Shown: positions 24,438-34,238, numbered from the stretch's first letter. The stretch: 64,000 nt of DNA from JAKZVK01 sp965261065 (GCA_965261065.1 OZ253444.1:1116001-1180000); one strand, 5' to 3'. Notes: generated from the sequence alone by a model not told the origin. Program-made: numbers and translations.

Positions 24438-25610
24438 ATGAAGATCTCCAGCCGCATGGAGGGCGTCCGGGGCGAGGGCGCCTTCGACGTTCTCGTTAAA
24501 GCTCGAGCTCTCGAGGCGCAAGGCCGTTCGATCATCCACATGGAGATCGGCGAGCCCGACTTCCCCACCGCCCGCCACATCGTCGACGCCGGCCGGCGCG
24601 CGCTCGACGAAGGCTGGACCAAGTACGGGCCCACTCAAGGCGACCCCGAGTTGCGAGAGGTGATCGCCACGCGCGTCTCCGAGACACGCGGCATTCCGAT
24701 TGACCCGGCGCGCGTCGTCGTGACACCGGGCGCGAAGCCCATCCTGTTCTTCCCGATGCTGGCGTTGCTCGAGCCGGGCGACGAGGTGCTCTATCAGAAC
24801 CCGTCGTTCCCGATCTACGAGTCGGTGATTCGTTACTGCGGAGCGACGCCGGTCCCGTTGCCGCTGGTCGAGAGCCGCGGGTTCTCGCTCGACCTCGACT
24901 CGCTGCGGGAGAAGCTCTCGCCCAAGACCAAGCTGCTGCTGCTGAATTCGCCGCAGAACCCGACGGGCGGCCTGATTCCGAAAGAGGACGTCCGCGCGAT
25001 TGCCGAGATGGTGCGTGACCGCGACATCGTGGTGCTTTCGGACGAGGTCTACAGCAGGATCTACTTCGACGAGAAGCCGTTTTCGATCGCGTCCATCGAC
25101 GGCATGGCGGAGAAGACGATTATCCTCGACGGGTTTTCGAAGACGTATTCGATGACCGGCTGGCGCATGGGCTACGGCGTGATGCCCAGCAAGGAACTCG
25201 TCGACGCCGTCTGCCTGCTGATGGTCAACTGCGTCTCGCACACGGCGAGCTTTTCGCAACGCGCCGGCATCGAAGCTTTGACCGGCCCGCAGGATTGCGT
25301 CACCGACATGGTGGCGGAGTTCAAGCGCCGCCGCGACGTGATTGTGGAGGGCTTCAACCGCATCCCCGGCATGAGCTGCGCCACGCCGGGCGGCGCCTTC
25401 TACGCCTTCCCGAACGTGTCGAAGTGCGGCGTCCCGTCGGACGAGTTGGCCGACCGTCTTCTCAACGAAGCGGGCGTGGCTTGCCTAACCGGCACCAGCT
25501 TCGGCGCGTACGGCGAAGGGTACCTGCGATTCAGCTATGCTACCGCGCTGGATCAAATCAAAGAGGCGCTCGATCGTGTCGAAGATCTCATGCGGAAGAT
25601 CGTGGGCTAG
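24438..25610 (+). CDS. PLP-dependent class I/II aminotransferase (AspC-like)
   Basis: The 390-residue enzyme is a fold-type I aminotransferase of subgroup I-gamma. Motifs seen are MEIGEPDFPT, NPSFPIYES, LLNSPQNPTGG and LSDEVYSRIYFD. The PLP lysine lies in DGFSKTYSMTGWRMGY (about residue 236), and the C-terminal Arg block in YLRFSYA binds the substrate carboxylate. Probable amino donors are aspartate, alanine or glutamate; exact specificity cannot be read. It is monocistronic in this window. Confidence 0.88.
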   Translation: MKISSRMEGVRGEGAFDVLVKARALEAQGRSIIHMEIGEPDFPTARHIVDAGRRALDEGWTKYGPTQGDPELREVIATRVSETRGIPIDPARVVVTPGAKPILFFPMLALLEPGDEVLYQNPSFPIYESVIRYCGATPVPLPLVESRGFSLDLDSLREKLSPKTKLLLLNSPQNPTGGLIPKEDVRAIAEMVRDRDIVVLSDEVYSRIYFDEKPFSIASIDGMAEKTIILDGFSKTYSMTGWRMGYGVMPSKELVDAVCLLMVNCVSHTASFSQRAGIEALTGPQDCVTDMVAEFKRRRDVIVEGFNRIPGMSCATPGGAFYAFPNVSKCGVPSDELADRLLNEAGVACLTGTSFGAYGEGYLRFSYATALDQIKEALDRVEDLMRKIVG

Positions 25611-26503
25611 TGTAGTGCGTCAAGCAGATTGCACCTTATGCAAGGAGGCACGCATGCATGTACTGTTCGGCAGCCGCATGGGGCCCTGCGCAACGAGCGA
25701 GATCACGCTCGCCCAACAGGTTCTGCCGGCGCTGGCGAAGGGCATGCTGTGCTTGGCGGACCGCAACTTCCTCGGCTATCCGCTGTGGCGGCAAGCGAGT
25801 CAGACGGGCGCGCAACTGCTGTGGCGGGCTAGCAAGCGTGCCCGTTTGGACGTGCTTGAGCGCTTCGCCGACGGCTCCTACCGCAGTGCGATCTACGCCT
25901 CGCCAGCCGACCGGCGCAAGCGCCGCCGGCCACTCGCGGTGCGCGTCATCGAGTATCAGCTCGAGGGCATCGACGACGCCGAGGAGTTCTATCGACTGGT
26001 GACAACGATCCTCGATCCCGCGCAAGCGCCGGCGACGGAGTTGGCGGCGCTGTACTGCGAACGCTGGGAGATCGAGGGGGCGTTCGACGAACTCAAGACG
26101 CCGTTGCGCGGGGCGCGGATCGTGCTGCGCAGCAAGACGCCGGCGTTGGTACGACAAGAATTTTACGGATTACTGATGGCTCATTTCGCGATCCGCGAGT
26201 TGATGCACGAGGCGCCGCTGCACGCGGACGAAGATCCGGACCGATTATCGTACCTGCCTGCGGTGCGGGTGGTGCGACGCAAGAGGGCGCGGGCGGTCGC
26301 TCTCCCCCCCCCCCCCGCGGGACCAGAAAGTGTTGGATGAGGCGGTGTTGCGGGAACTACTGGGGGAGCGTGCGCCCTCGAGCCGCGGGATGCAACGACC
26401 GCGCGGCGTCAAGCGCAAGATGAGCAACTACAAGGTACGATCGCGTGGCGCGGTGTCCCGCAAGAGGACTGACTTCGCCTCCTGCGTCAGGATACTTAAA
26501 TGA
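25611..26503 (+). pseudogene. IS4-type transposase remnant, truncated and frameshifted
   Basis: Translation from ATG 25655 gives the C-terminal half of an IS4-family DDE transposase: LCLADRNFLGYPLWRQA (second catalytic Asp region) and YCERWEIEGAFDELK (the Y-R-E-K signature). The N-terminal half with the first Asp is missing, directly downstream of the aminotransferase stop. A run of 13 C (26304-26316) breaks the frame; the homologous end continues in the next frame (DQKVLDEAVLRELLG to a stop at 26503). No clear inverted repeat remains. Confidence 0.8.
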
Positions 26504-26515
26504 CGAGTATTGCTG

Positions 26516-26968
26516 CTAGACCGCGCCCAGCAACTGATCGACGTGACCCTTCACCTTGACCTTCTCGTGGACTTCGGCAATCTTGCCCTTCTCGTCGATC
26601 ACAAACGTTGAGCGAACGATGCCCATGTACCTCCTCCCGTACATGGACCTCTCTTGCCACACGCCATAGGCCTCGGCGATCGCGTGGTCCTCGTCGGCCA
26701 GCAGCGGAAACGGCAGGTCGAACTTCGCTTTGAATTTCTCGTGCGACTTCACGCCGTCGGGACTGACACCCAGGACGACGACGCCCTTGCGACGGAACTT
26801 GGTGATCGAGTCACGGAAGTCACAGGCCTCCTGCGTGCAACCCGGCGTGTTGTCCTTGGGATAGAAGTACAGCACGACCTTCTTGCCGCGAAGGTCTTTC
26901 AGTTTGACCGTTTCGCCTCCGTCGATCGTGGCCGTGAAGTCGGGCGCTTTGTCTCTCTGATTGAGCAT
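26516..26968 (-). CDS. bcp: Thiol peroxidase Bcp (peroxiredoxin)
   Basis: Bcp/PrxQ reduces hydrogen and organic peroxides using thioredoxin. The 150-residue protein has YPKDNTPGCTQEACDFRD, with Cys44 as the peroxidatic and Cys49 as the resolving residue. The thioredoxin fold ends normally (KVKGHVDQLLGAV). It starts 15 bases after the SRPBCC gene on the same strand, so the two are probably cotranscribed; GGAGGAAAG lies ahead of the ATG. Confidence 0.95.
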   Translation of the reverse strand: MLNQRDKAPDFTATIDGGETVKLKDLRGKKVVLYFYPKDNTPGCTQEACDFRDSITKFRRKGVVVLGVSPDGVKSHEKFKAKFDLPFPLLADEDHAIAEAYGVWQERSMYGRRYMGIVRSTFVIDEKGKIAEVHEKVKVKGHVDQLLGAV

Positions 26969-26983
26969 TGCTTTCCTCCTGGA

Positions 26984-27523
26984 TCAGACCTGTAGCGGAT
27001 CGAGACCGTCCGGCACGCGGGGTGGGCCGCTGCACGCAGCATCGCCGGCGACTCCTGAGCGCGACTCACTCGGCTGGGCCGCCCCGAAGATCAACTCCAT
27101 CTGCCGGTGACGGTATTTGAAGATCTTAGCCACGTCGCGCGCGACCAGCAACCGGTTGACAAGCGCTCCCCCCGGGGGGGCATAGCGAATGTGATCTTCG
27201 GCCAACGTCTGTCCGTCTTGTTCGCGGAAACGGTGTTCGTGTACCCAGAGCCGGTAGGGTCCGCGCCGCTGTTCGTCGACGAAACGATGCGGTGGTTCCC
27301 AAGCGGTGATTTCGCTCTGCCAGCGAATAGGCAAGCCCCGCAATCGGAGGCGATAGTCGATCGTTGTGTCCAACGCCAAGGAGATCGGCGCCGGCGTCAA
27401 CACCTCGAAGCGCAGCCAGGGTGGCGTTAGCACTTCGAGATTGCGCGCATCGCAGAAGAAAGGGAACACCTCGATCAGTGGCTGGGGCAACCAGAGGCTC
27501 GTCTCGAACTCGAAGATCCTCAT
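26984..27523 (-). CDS. SRPBCC-fold (START/Bet v1-like) protein
   Basis: The 179-residue protein reads MRIFEFETSLWLPQPLIEVF, followed by FFCDARNLEVLTPPWLRFEVLTPAP and FVDEQRRGPYRLWVHEHRF. This is the pattern of the CDP-binding/polyketide-cyclase-like SRPBCC proteins of the YfiT/SRPBCC type common in Proteobacteria and Acidobacteria. It presumably binds a hydrophobic ligand. The ATG at 27523 fits the conserved N-terminus; an in-frame start at 27616 adds 31 unlikely residues. Confidence 0.8.
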   Translation of the reverse strand: MRIFEFETSLWLPQPLIEVFPFFCDARNLEVLTPPWLRFEVLTPAPISLALDTTIDYRLRLRGLPIRWQSEITAWEPPHRFVDEQRRGPYRLWVHEHRFREQDGQTLAEDHIRYAPPGGALVNRLLVARDVAKIFKYRHRQMELIFGAAQPSESRSGVAGDAACSGPPRVPDGLDPLQV

Positions 27524-27619
27524 GTCACCACTGTAGCGGCTCTGACCAAGCGGGAGCGGGACGAACCGGAAAGGTCCACACGGCCGTCGGCTCCTACCGG
27601 GTGGGATGAACAACACGAA

Positions 27620-28108
27620 TCAACGTTCGTTTGTAATCGTCGCGACCGCGTGTGCTTCCGCGGCTTCGCCCCGGCCCACCGGGCCCAGGCCCTCGGCGGT
27701 CTTCGCTTTGATGCTGACGCGATCCACGTCGATTCCCAGCGAGTCGGCTACCTTGCGGCAAATCTGCTCGCGGTGCGGGCCGATCTTCGGGCGCTCGATG
27801 ATCACGGCTACATCGACGTTCACGATCCGGTAGCCCTGGTTTTCGACCAACTTCCGTGCGTGGTTTAGGAAAACGAGACTGTCGGCATCCTTCCATTGGG
27901 GTTCGGAAGGCGGGAAGTGCGAGCCGATGTCACCCAACCCGGCCGCGCCAAGCAGCGCGTCCGTGACTGCGTGAAGGAGAATGTCGGCGTCGGAGTGTCC
28001 CGATAAGCCCTTTTCGAAGGGAATCTCGATTCCGCCGAGAATCAGCTTGCGCCCTTCAGTCAGGCGGTGGGAGTCGTATCCGATGCCGGTGCGGTAGTCC
28101 ACGCTCAT
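27620..28108 (-). CDS. ispF: 2-C-methyl-D-erythritol 2,4-cyclodiphosphate synthase
   Basis: IspF makes the cyclic diphosphate of the MEP isoprenoid pathway. The 162-residue enzyme shows GIGYDSHRLTEGRKLILGGI (zinc ligands Asp and His), LSGHSDADILLHAVTDALLGA and IGSHFPPSE. The C-terminal block IKAKTAEGLGPVGRGEA follows. It overlaps the end of ispD by four bases, and the two enzymes act consecutively but for one kinase step (IspE). Confidence 0.96.
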   Translation of the reverse strand: MSVDYRTGIGYDSHRLTEGRKLILGGIEIPFEKGLSGHSDADILLHAVTDALLGAAGLGDIGSHFPPSEPQWKDADSLVFLNHARKLVENQGYRIVNVDVAVIIERPKIGPHREQICRKVADSLGIDVDRVSIKAKTAEGLGPVGRGEAAEAHAVATITNER

Positions 28109-28845
28109 CGGCTCTCCGCCGACGATTGACCGTAACCGCCCTGCTGCTCTTCTTCGTAGAAAAGGTTTGCCAACGCCATGTCGCTCGGCCGCGTGATCTT
28201 GATGTTGCGGTCGCTGCCCAGCACGACATGAACCGATTCGCCCAAGTGCTCAACGAGGCTAGCTTCGTCCGTGCCGATAAAACCGTCGCTCTGAGCCTGC
28301 TCGAAAGCCTCCTTGAGCAACGACAAGCGAAAGACTTGGGGCGTTTGAGCCAGGACGATGCGCTCGCGCAGCAGGGTCGACTGAATGATCGTTCGATCGA
28401 CCTGCTTGATCGTGTCCACGGGCGGAATGCCGAGGATAGCGGCGCCGGTCTCGGCAGCCTTCTCAACGGCCTGCTCGATCTGCTCGATCGTCACAAAGGG
28501 CCGCACCGCGTCATGCACGGCAACCACGTCGGCGTCCGCCGGCGCGTGCGCCAGGCAGTTGCCCACTGACTCCTGCCGGTTGCGCCCGCCTTCGATGAGC
28601 CGTACCGGCTTGCCGTAGTTCTCACTTTCGAGTTGCTCGCCGAACGCAGCCATGTCCTCCCGCCGCACCGCGACGAGAATCTCGGAGACAGGCCCCGCTG
28701 CCACAAATTTGCGGATGGTGTGGACAAGAATGGGCGCGCCATCGAGCAGCATGAACTGCTTTCGGCTGGTGCCGGAGAACTCCGGCGAAGCCTTGCCCAT
28801 GCGAGTGCCCAGCCCGGCGGCTGGAATGATCGCAACGACTTTCAT
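28105..28845 (-). CDS. ispD: 2-C-methyl-D-erythritol 4-phosphate cytidylyltransferase
   Basis: IspD transfers CMP to methylerythritol phosphate. The 246-residue protein begins with IIPAAGLGTRMG, has KQFMLLDGAPILVHTIRKF, VAVHDAVRPF and the specificity block QTPQVFRLSLLKEAF, then DEASLVEHLG. An insert of a few residues (ASPEFSGTS) precedes the KQF motif. It overlaps ispF and follows the PIN/TRAM gene by 15 bases, forming a three-gene operon. Confidence 0.96.
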   Translation of the reverse strand: MKVVAIIPAAGLGTRMGKASPEFSGTSRKQFMLLDGAPILVHTIRKFVAAGPVSEILVAVRREDMAAFGEQLESENYGKPVRLIEGGRNRQESVGNCLAHAPADADVVAVHDAVRPFVTIEQIEQAVEKAAETGAAILGIPPVDTIKQVDRTIIQSTLLRERIVLAQTPQVFRLSLLKEAFEQAQSDGFIGTDEASLVEHLGESVHVVLGSDRNIKITRPSDMALANLFYEEEQQGGYGQSSAESR

Positions 28846-28860
28846 CCCGCTCTTTCCCGA

Positions 28861-29934
28861 TCACCCGCGCGCGCCGGGGACCAAGTGCCCGCCCTTCGCC
28901 ACCGGAACGGGCCGGGCGGGAGCGGCGTGTGCCGCCTGTGAGGCTTGAGCCTTTTCCTCGAAGCGCCCGAAGATCATCTTTCCGGCGGTGGTCTGCAGCA
29001 CGCTGGTCACGGTGATCTCGACGGTCCTCGAGATCTGCCGCCGCGCGTTGTCCACGACGACCATCGTGCCATCATCGAGGTACGCCACGCCCTGGTTGTA
29101 TTCCTTGCCCTCTTTGAGGATGAAGACCCGCATGGTCTCACCCGGCAGGACGACGGGCCTGAGCGCGTTGGCCAATTCGTTGATGTTGAGTACGGATATG
29201 CCCTGGAGTTGGGCGAGCTTGTTGAGATTGAAGTCGTTGGTGACGATTTTGGCGTCGAACTCCTTGGCCATTTCGATCAGCTTGAGATCGACTTCTTTGA
29301 GTTTGGGGTAATCCGTTTCGAAGATCTGCACGTCGATGCCGGCAATCTTCTGTACTCGCTGCAGTATGTCGAGCCCGCGCCGTCCGCGGTTTCGCTTCAG
29401 AGCGTCGGCGGAGTCAGCGACGAGTTGCAACTCCCACAGGACGAACTGCGGCACGACAATCGTACCGTCCATGAAGCCCACTTCGGCCACGTCGGCGATA
29501 CGGCCGTCGATGATCACGCTTGTGTCGAGGAGCTTGTAGGATTTCTTCTCAATCTTTTCGCCGCCGAACAGCCCCCCTAGCGCACCCAGGTTGAGCAGGT
29601 CCCCCTTGGCGGCTCCAACCACCAAGCCGACGTAGGTCATCAGCAGCATCACGCCGAGTTGGAAGAACGCGACGCTGTCGGACTCGAGACTCGAGCCCAG
29701 TACAAGACTCATCAGGAAGGCGCCCAAAATACCGAGACTCGAGCCGATCGCGGCTCCGATCAAGCGCTTGAGGCTGGCCCTCCGAAGGCGAATCTCGAAG
29801 ACGACGATGGCGGCCCCGGAGACGAAACCGAACCCCGCCGCGGGAATCGACTCAAGACCGAAGGGTTGAACGTGGTATGAGAGCAGGCTGAAAACCGCCA
29901 AAAAAACGCCGCGTACGATCCAGAGGTCGAGCAA
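28861..29934 (-). CDS. YacL-like integral membrane PIN/TRAM-domain protein
   Basis: The 357-residue protein has four N-terminal membrane helices (residues 1-110). A PIN ribonuclease domain follows (KLLDTSVIIDGRIADVAE at about 135; TNDFNLNKLAQLQG at about 235), then a TRAM RNA-binding domain (about 265-325). The acidic PIN residues are present, so RNase activity is plausible. In Bacillus the homologue yacL lies beside ispD and ispF; the same order is kept here. The last 30 residues are Ala/Pro-rich and variable. Confidence 0.92.
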   Translation of the reverse strand: MLDLWIVRGVFLAVFSLLSYHVQPFGLESIPAAGFGFVSGAAIVVFEIRLRRASLKRLIGAAIGSSLGILGAFLMSLVLGSSLESDSVAFFQLGVMLLMTYVGLVVGAAKGDLLNLGALGGLFGGEKIEKKSYKLLDTSVIIDGRIADVAEVGFMDGTIVVPQFVLWELQLVADSADALKRNRGRRGLDILQRVQKIAGIDVQIFETDYPKLKEVDLKLIEMAKEFDAKIVTNDFNLNKLAQLQGISVLNINELANALRPVVLPGETMRVFILKEGKEYNQGVAYLDDGTMVVVDNARRQISRTVEITVTSVLQTTAGKMIFGRFEEKAQASQAAHAAPARPVPVAKGGHLVPGARG

Positions 29935-30164
29935 AACAGCACCTCCTTCCGGCTTGCAATAGGAACATTATCAATCACATAGGATTCGCAGGCCATGAAG
30001 CCGCCATGAGTATATCATCGGCCACTACACCGCACAAACGCCAAAGCCTGCAAGGCCAAGGCCGACTCGAAAGACGCGGTCGCTCCAGATCCGGGGTTCC
30101 GACGTTGGATTCGAACGGCGTAGCCGCTGACTTCTGATAGGATGGCCTCGGGAGTCGACCCGCC

Positions 30165-31064
30165 ATGCCGAGATCGCCGAGCCGAATGGTGCGCGCCAGC
30201 TTGATCAGCACCGCCCTTGGATTCACTGTTGGATTGGGGGTATGTTTCGCCGCCGAGAGGCCGGTCGACCCCACGTTCCTCTATCGCCGGATCTCGGACA
30301 TTGAGGCACAGCCCTCGGATCACACCACCGCGAGTTGCCGCTACCAGCCACTATTCGGCGACGGTGATTCGCAGGGCGGAATCGCGAAAGGGGTGGCCCG
30401 GCACGGGGTGTTGACGATTGATCCCGGCGGGGCCAGCGCGCCAGTGAATCATCCCTCCGAAGAGCAGGTCTACTTCGTACTCGATGGCAAGGGCCGAGTC
30501 AACTATGGCGGGGTGGAGACCGCGGTCAAGAAGAACGACTTCATGTACCTGGCGCCCGGAGTCGAACACGCGGCGGCCAACCCTTCCGACCAGCCGCTTC
30601 GGATCGTGGTGATGGGTTACCACATCCCGCAGGGAAGCAAGATCAAGGCGCCCGCGACGCTCCCCATTGCCAACGTCGACCAAGCCAAGAAACAAGTGCT
30701 CTCTGGACATCCACCGTCGACTCGCTATCAGCTACTGATGGGCGACGTCAACAGCAAGCGCGACCTGCTCGCGACGGCGCAGGTGCTGACCAGCCTGTTT
30801 GTGATGGAGTTCGACGCCGGGGGAACAAACCATCCGCATCACCACGTCAAGGAAGAGGAGATCTACCTGTTGCTCGACGGGGAGGGAGATATGGTGGCGG
30901 GCGGCGGGGTCGACGGCGTCGAAGGCCGCCATCCCGCGAAGCCCGGCGACGCCTACTTCGTTCGGCTCAACGCTACGGTCGGATTCTACGCTTCTCCCAA
31001 ACTGGGGGTGCGCAAAGCCCACATCCTGGCTGCCCGCTCGCTTTACCCCGGCATGAAGAAGTAG
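30165..31064 (+). CDS. Exported two-domain cupin protein
   Basis: The 299-residue protein has a signal peptide (LISTALGFTVGLGVCFAAE, cleavage near 30) and two cupin domains. The first holds NHPSEEQVYFVLDGKGRVNY and GVEHAAANP. The second holds NHPHHHVKEEEIYLLLDGEG, with several metal-binding His and Glu. The second site looks complete; the first has fewer His. Likely roles are dioxygenase, isomerase or small-molecule binding in the periplasm. ATG 30165 has GGGAG about ten bases upstream; the ATG at 30186 is an alternative. Confidence 0.8.
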   Translation: MPRSPSRMVRASLISTALGFTVGLGVCFAAERPVDPTFLYRRISDIEAQPSDHTTASCRYQPLFGDGDSQGGIAKGVARHGVLTIDPGGASAPVNHPSEEQVYFVLDGKGRVNYGGVETAVKKNDFMYLAPGVEHAAANPSDQPLRIVVMGYHIPQGSKIKAPATLPIANVDQAKKQVLSGHPPSTRYQLLMGDVNSKRDLLATAQVLTSLFVMEFDAGGTNHPHHHVKEEEIYLLLDGEGDMVAGGGVDGVEGRHPAKPGDAYFVRLNATVGFYASPKLGVRKAHILAARSLYPGMKK

Positions 31065-31168
31065 CGCCGACCCGAGAAGGTTCACGGTTGCCCGGCACAT
31101 AAAGATTGTGGTATCCAAGAGATGCCCGCCTTTGAACCGCGTCTGTTAATCTGCCCGAAAAGGGTCAG

Positions 31169-32212
31169 GTGACGGTCTCAGTTATTATTCCGAACTGGAA
31201 CCGCCGCGATTTGCTCGAGCGCCTGTTGGCGTCGCTACGAGAGCAGATTCTGCCGGCGGGGATCCAGATGGAGGTGTTGGTCGTGGATAACGGCTCGACC
31301 GACAGTTCCGTCCAAGTGGCTCGTCGGTCCGGAGTCAACGTTCTGTGTCTTGCCCGCAACGAGGGTGTTAGCCGCGCGCTCAACCGTGGGATTCAGGCGT
31401 CCGCCGGTGAATACGTTGTGTTGCTCAATAACGATGTTGAGCTGACGCCGAACTGGCTCTCCGAGTTGCTATCCACAATGAGTGACCCCCAGGTTTGGTT
31501 CGCGACGGGCAAAATGCTGCAGCACGACAACCGAGGGCAAGTCGATGGCGCCGGAGATGCCGTTTGCCGCGGCGGTACGTCCTGGCGGTTGGGTCATGGC
31601 AAAGCCGACGGGGCCGCCTTCACCGAATCGCGGCCGACTTACTTCCCGTCGGCCACGGCCACGTTGATCCGCCGGGCGTTCTTCGACCGGGTGGGACTGC
31701 TCGATGAATCCCTCTTTGCGTACCTCGAGGATGTCGATCTCGGTTTTCGAGCCGCCATCGAGGACCTGCCGGGGCGGTACGTACCTGAGGCCGTAGCGTA
31801 TCACCGCGGCAGCGACACCGCCGGGGCGTGGAGCCCGCGGATGGTTGAATGGCTCACGTGTCACCAGTTGCTGTTGCTTGGCAAGTTCTATCCGGGAAGG
31901 CTCTTGTTGCGATTCGGGTGGCCCATCTTGGTGGCGCAACTACTGTGGGCTCTGCTGGCGTTGTCACGTGGTCGCGCGGTCGGCTGGGCTCGCGGCTTCG
32001 CGCGGGGAGTGGCTCGTTGGCGCGGGACTCGCCGAGGTTCGCAAGCCTTGCGCAAGCAGCCGCAACGATTGGGTGCCGTCCTCGAGTCCACCGAGGCCGA
32101 GATCCTGCGGGTGCAACGCGCCACGGGGTGGGACACGTATTGGAAGTGGTACTTTTGGCTCGCTGGTGGCGCGAGCCGCGGCGCGTGGGGTACGGCGGGA
32201 GCACGGTCGTGA
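31169..32212 (+). CDS. Glycosyltransferase family 2, first of cluster
   Basis: This 347-residue GT-A fold enzyme has SVIIPNWNRRDLLERLLASL, VVDNGSTD, the N-rich donor-site block ARNEGVSRALNRGI and VVLLNNDVELTPNW (DxD-like). A later DVDLGFRA-type catalytic motif occurs in AYLEDVDLGFRAAIED. A hydrophobic segment (LLLRFGWPILVAQLLWALLALS) near residue 250 may anchor it. The start is GTG. Related enzymes make exopolysaccharide or O-antigen. Its stop overlaps the next start (GTGA). Confidence 0.9.
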   Translation: MTVSVIIPNWNRRDLLERLLASLREQILPAGIQMEVLVVDNGSTDSSVQVARRSGVNVLCLARNEGVSRALNRGIQASAGEYVVLLNNDVELTPNWLSELLSTMSDPQVWFATGKMLQHDNRGQVDGAGDAVCRGGTSWRLGHGKADGAAFTESRPTYFPSATATLIRRAFFDRVGLLDESLFAYLEDVDLGFRAAIEDLPGRYVPEAVAYHRGSDTAGAWSPRMVEWLTCHQLLLLGKFYPGRLLLRFGWPILVAQLLWALLALSRGRAVGWARGFARGVARWRGTRRGSQALRKQPQRLGAVLESTEAEILRVQRATGWDTYWKWYFWLAGGASRGAWGTAGARS

Positions 32213-33177
32213 CCTCCGATGTCGCGGCGGTGATCGTGACGCACAACTCCGCTTCGGTGATCCGCCGCTGCCTGCGCGCCGCTGCCGGCTGTGGCGAAGT
32301 GGTCGTCGTCGATAACGCGTCGGCCGACGACACGTCTGAGGTTGTTCGCAACGAGTTCCCCGCCGTGAAGCTGATCCACAATCCGGACAATCGGGGATTC
32401 GCGGCAGCGGCCAACCAGGGTATTCACGCCACGCGCCGTCCCTTTGTGCTACTGCTCAATCCCGATGCCGTGCTCAAGACGAGCGTCGAGCCACTCGTGG
32501 GAGCATGCGTTCAATCCGGCGTCGGCGCCGCCGCGGGCAGGCTCCTGGATGAGCACGGCCAACACCAAGCCGGGTTCAACGTCCGTCGGTTTCCGACGGC
32601 CACAAGTTTGGTCTTCGAAGTGCTGGGAATTAATCGTATGTGGCGGTCGAACCCGGTCAACCGGCGCTACCGTTGCTTGGAGCTTGATCCCGAGCAGCCG
32701 CAGGAAGTCGAGCAGCCGGCCGGTGCTTTCTTAATGGTCAAGCGGGAAGTACTTGACCAAATCGGCTATCTCGACGAACGGTTCCGCCCGCTCTGGTTCG
32801 AAGATGTCGATCTCTGCATGCGTATCCGTCAGGCCGGATATGCCATCCGCTACGTGCCCGCCTCGATCGCCGAGCACAGCGGGGCGCATTCGGTACCTTC
32901 GCTCGACGTGCGGCAGCGACACCTCGCTTGGTATGGTAATCTCTTACGCTTCAACTACAAGCACTTTCCCACGTGGACCTGTCGCCGGCTTCACGCCGCC
33001 GTCATGGGGGGAGTCGTGTGCCGGTGGTTGTACTGTGTCTTAGGGTCGAAAACAAGCCAGGAGCGTGACGCCTACCGAGAGGTCATCAAGCTGATCGCGG
33101 ACACCCGTCCTTTCCAGGGCGCAAGCACCGCCATTCCAATGGAAAGCACCTCCCCTGCTGCTTATAAATCAAGTTGA
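32209..33177 (+). CDS. Glycosyltransferase family 2 (rhamnosyltransferase-like)
   Basis: The 322-residue enzyme begins MTSDVAAVIVTHNSASVIRR. It has VVVDNASADDTSE, NRGFAAAANQGIHATRRP, LLLNPDAVL and WFEDVDLCMRIRQAGYAIRY, the layout of the WbbL-type rhamnosyltransferases. GTG at 32209 overlaps the previous stop, so translation is coupled; a longer frame starting at 31849 merely overlaps the upstream gene. Membrane-associated cytoplasmic enzyme, sugar unknown. Confidence 0.88.
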   Translation: MTSDVAAVIVTHNSASVIRRCLRAAAGCGEVVVVDNASADDTSEVVRNEFPAVKLIHNPDNRGFAAAANQGIHATRRPFVLLLNPDAVLKTSVEPLVGACVQSGVGAAAGRLLDEHGQHQAGFNVRRFPTATSLVFEVLGINRMWRSNPVNRRYRCLELDPEQPQEVEQPAGAFLMVKREVLDQIGYLDERFRPLWFEDVDLCMRIRQAGYAIRYVPASIAEHSGAHSVPSLDVRQRHLAWYGNLLRFNYKHFPTWTCRRLHAAVMGGVVCRWLYCVLGSKTSQERDAYREVIKLIADTRPFQGASTAIPMESTSPAAYKSS

Positions 33178-33182
33178 AGTCC

Positions 33183-34232
33183 ATGATCCTCAAAGAACTG
33201 GTCTCGGTTACCATCGTCACCTACAACAGCGGACGGTTCATCCGCTCTTGTCTCGACTCCGTCCTCGATCAACGTTATCCGAACATCGAGTTAATCGTCA
33301 TCGATAACGCCTCGACCGACGGCACGCCCGACATTCTCGAGTGTTTCGAAGACCGCTGCACCATCGTTTACAACGAAGAGAACATCGGTTTCGCCGGTGC
33401 GCAGAACCAAGCGATCGGGCTGTCGCGTGGCGATTGGGTTTTGACGCTCAACCCGGACGTCATGCTGCTGCCGACGTTCGTTTCGAACCTGATGGAGCAA
33501 GCTTCGGTCGATCCGCGCGTGGGAACGATGTGCGGCAAGCTGATGATGATGGATGCTTCGTTCGAGATCCCCGACCAAGGGGTCGTTGACTCCACCGGCA
33601 TCTACTTTACGCCGATGCAGCGACACTTCGACCGCGGCTGCCTCGAAACCGACAACGGCCACTACTTGAACTACGAGTACGTGTTCGGCGCCACGGCAGC
33701 GGCCGCCTGCTACCGCCGCGAGATGATCGAAGACATCTCGGTCGAGAATGAGTTCTTCGACTCCGATTTCTTCACCTATCGTGAAGACGCGGATGTCGCC
33801 TGGCGGGCGCAACTGCTCGGTTGGAAATGTATCTATGCTCCGACCGCCTGCGGGTATCACGTACGCAAGCTGCGTCCGGGGATGAGGCGGTATTTGCCCC
33901 CCGAGATCAACATGCACTCGGTCAAGAACCGCTTCCTGATGCGCGTGAAGAACATGACGGCCGGCGTTTACCTCCGCAACCTACTTCCCATTACGTTCCG
34001 GGACGCCGGCATCATCGCCTATTGCTTGTTGGTCGAGCACTCGTCTCTCAAAGCTTTCTACCTTCTCGGCAAGCAATTCGAGGCGACGATGAAAAAGCGC
34101 CGCATCATTCAGCAACGGCGGCGCGTCGACGACGCCTACATGTCGCAGTGGTTCCGCTTCTCGCCGGTCAGCCTGCCTCTGACGCAGGCAGAGACCGAAA
34201 CCGTTGAGCCGGTTCGCGTTCGCGAAGTTTGA
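33183..34232 (+). CDS. Glycosyltransferase family 2, third of cluster
   Basis: The 349-residue protein reads LVSVTIVTYNSGRFIRSCLD, VIDNASTDGTPDIL, ENIGFAGAQNQAIG, LTLNPDVMLLPTF and FFTYREDADVAWRAQLLGWK. The C-terminal half (KNRFLMRVKNMTAGVYLRNL) matches proteins of the same branch that extend lipid-linked sugars. ATG 33183 is chosen over a TTG at 33174. Five bases separate the previous stop and this start. Confidence 0.88.
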   Translation: MILKELVSVTIVTYNSGRFIRSCLDSVLDQRYPNIELIVIDNASTDGTPDILECFEDRCTIVYNEENIGFAGAQNQAIGLSRGDWVLTLNPDVMLLPTFVSNLMEQASVDPRVGTMCGKLMMMDASFEIPDQGVVDSTGIYFTPMQRHFDRGCLETDNGHYLNYEYVFGATAAAACYRREMIEDISVENEFFDSDFFTYREDADVAWRAQLLGWKCIYAPTACGYHVRKLRPGMRRYLPPEINMHSVKNRFLMRVKNMTAGVYLRNLLPITFRDAGIIAYCLLVEHSSLKAFYLLGKQFEATMKKRRIIQQRRRVDDAYMSQWFRFSPVSLPLTQAETETVEPVRVREV

Positions 34233-34238
34233 TTCCCG

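Noticed and set aside
31849..32208. Long upstream extension of the second glycosyltransferase
   Set aside because: The extension overlaps the first glycosyltransferase in another frame and has no GT2 motifs; the GTG at 32209 precedes the conserved start directly.
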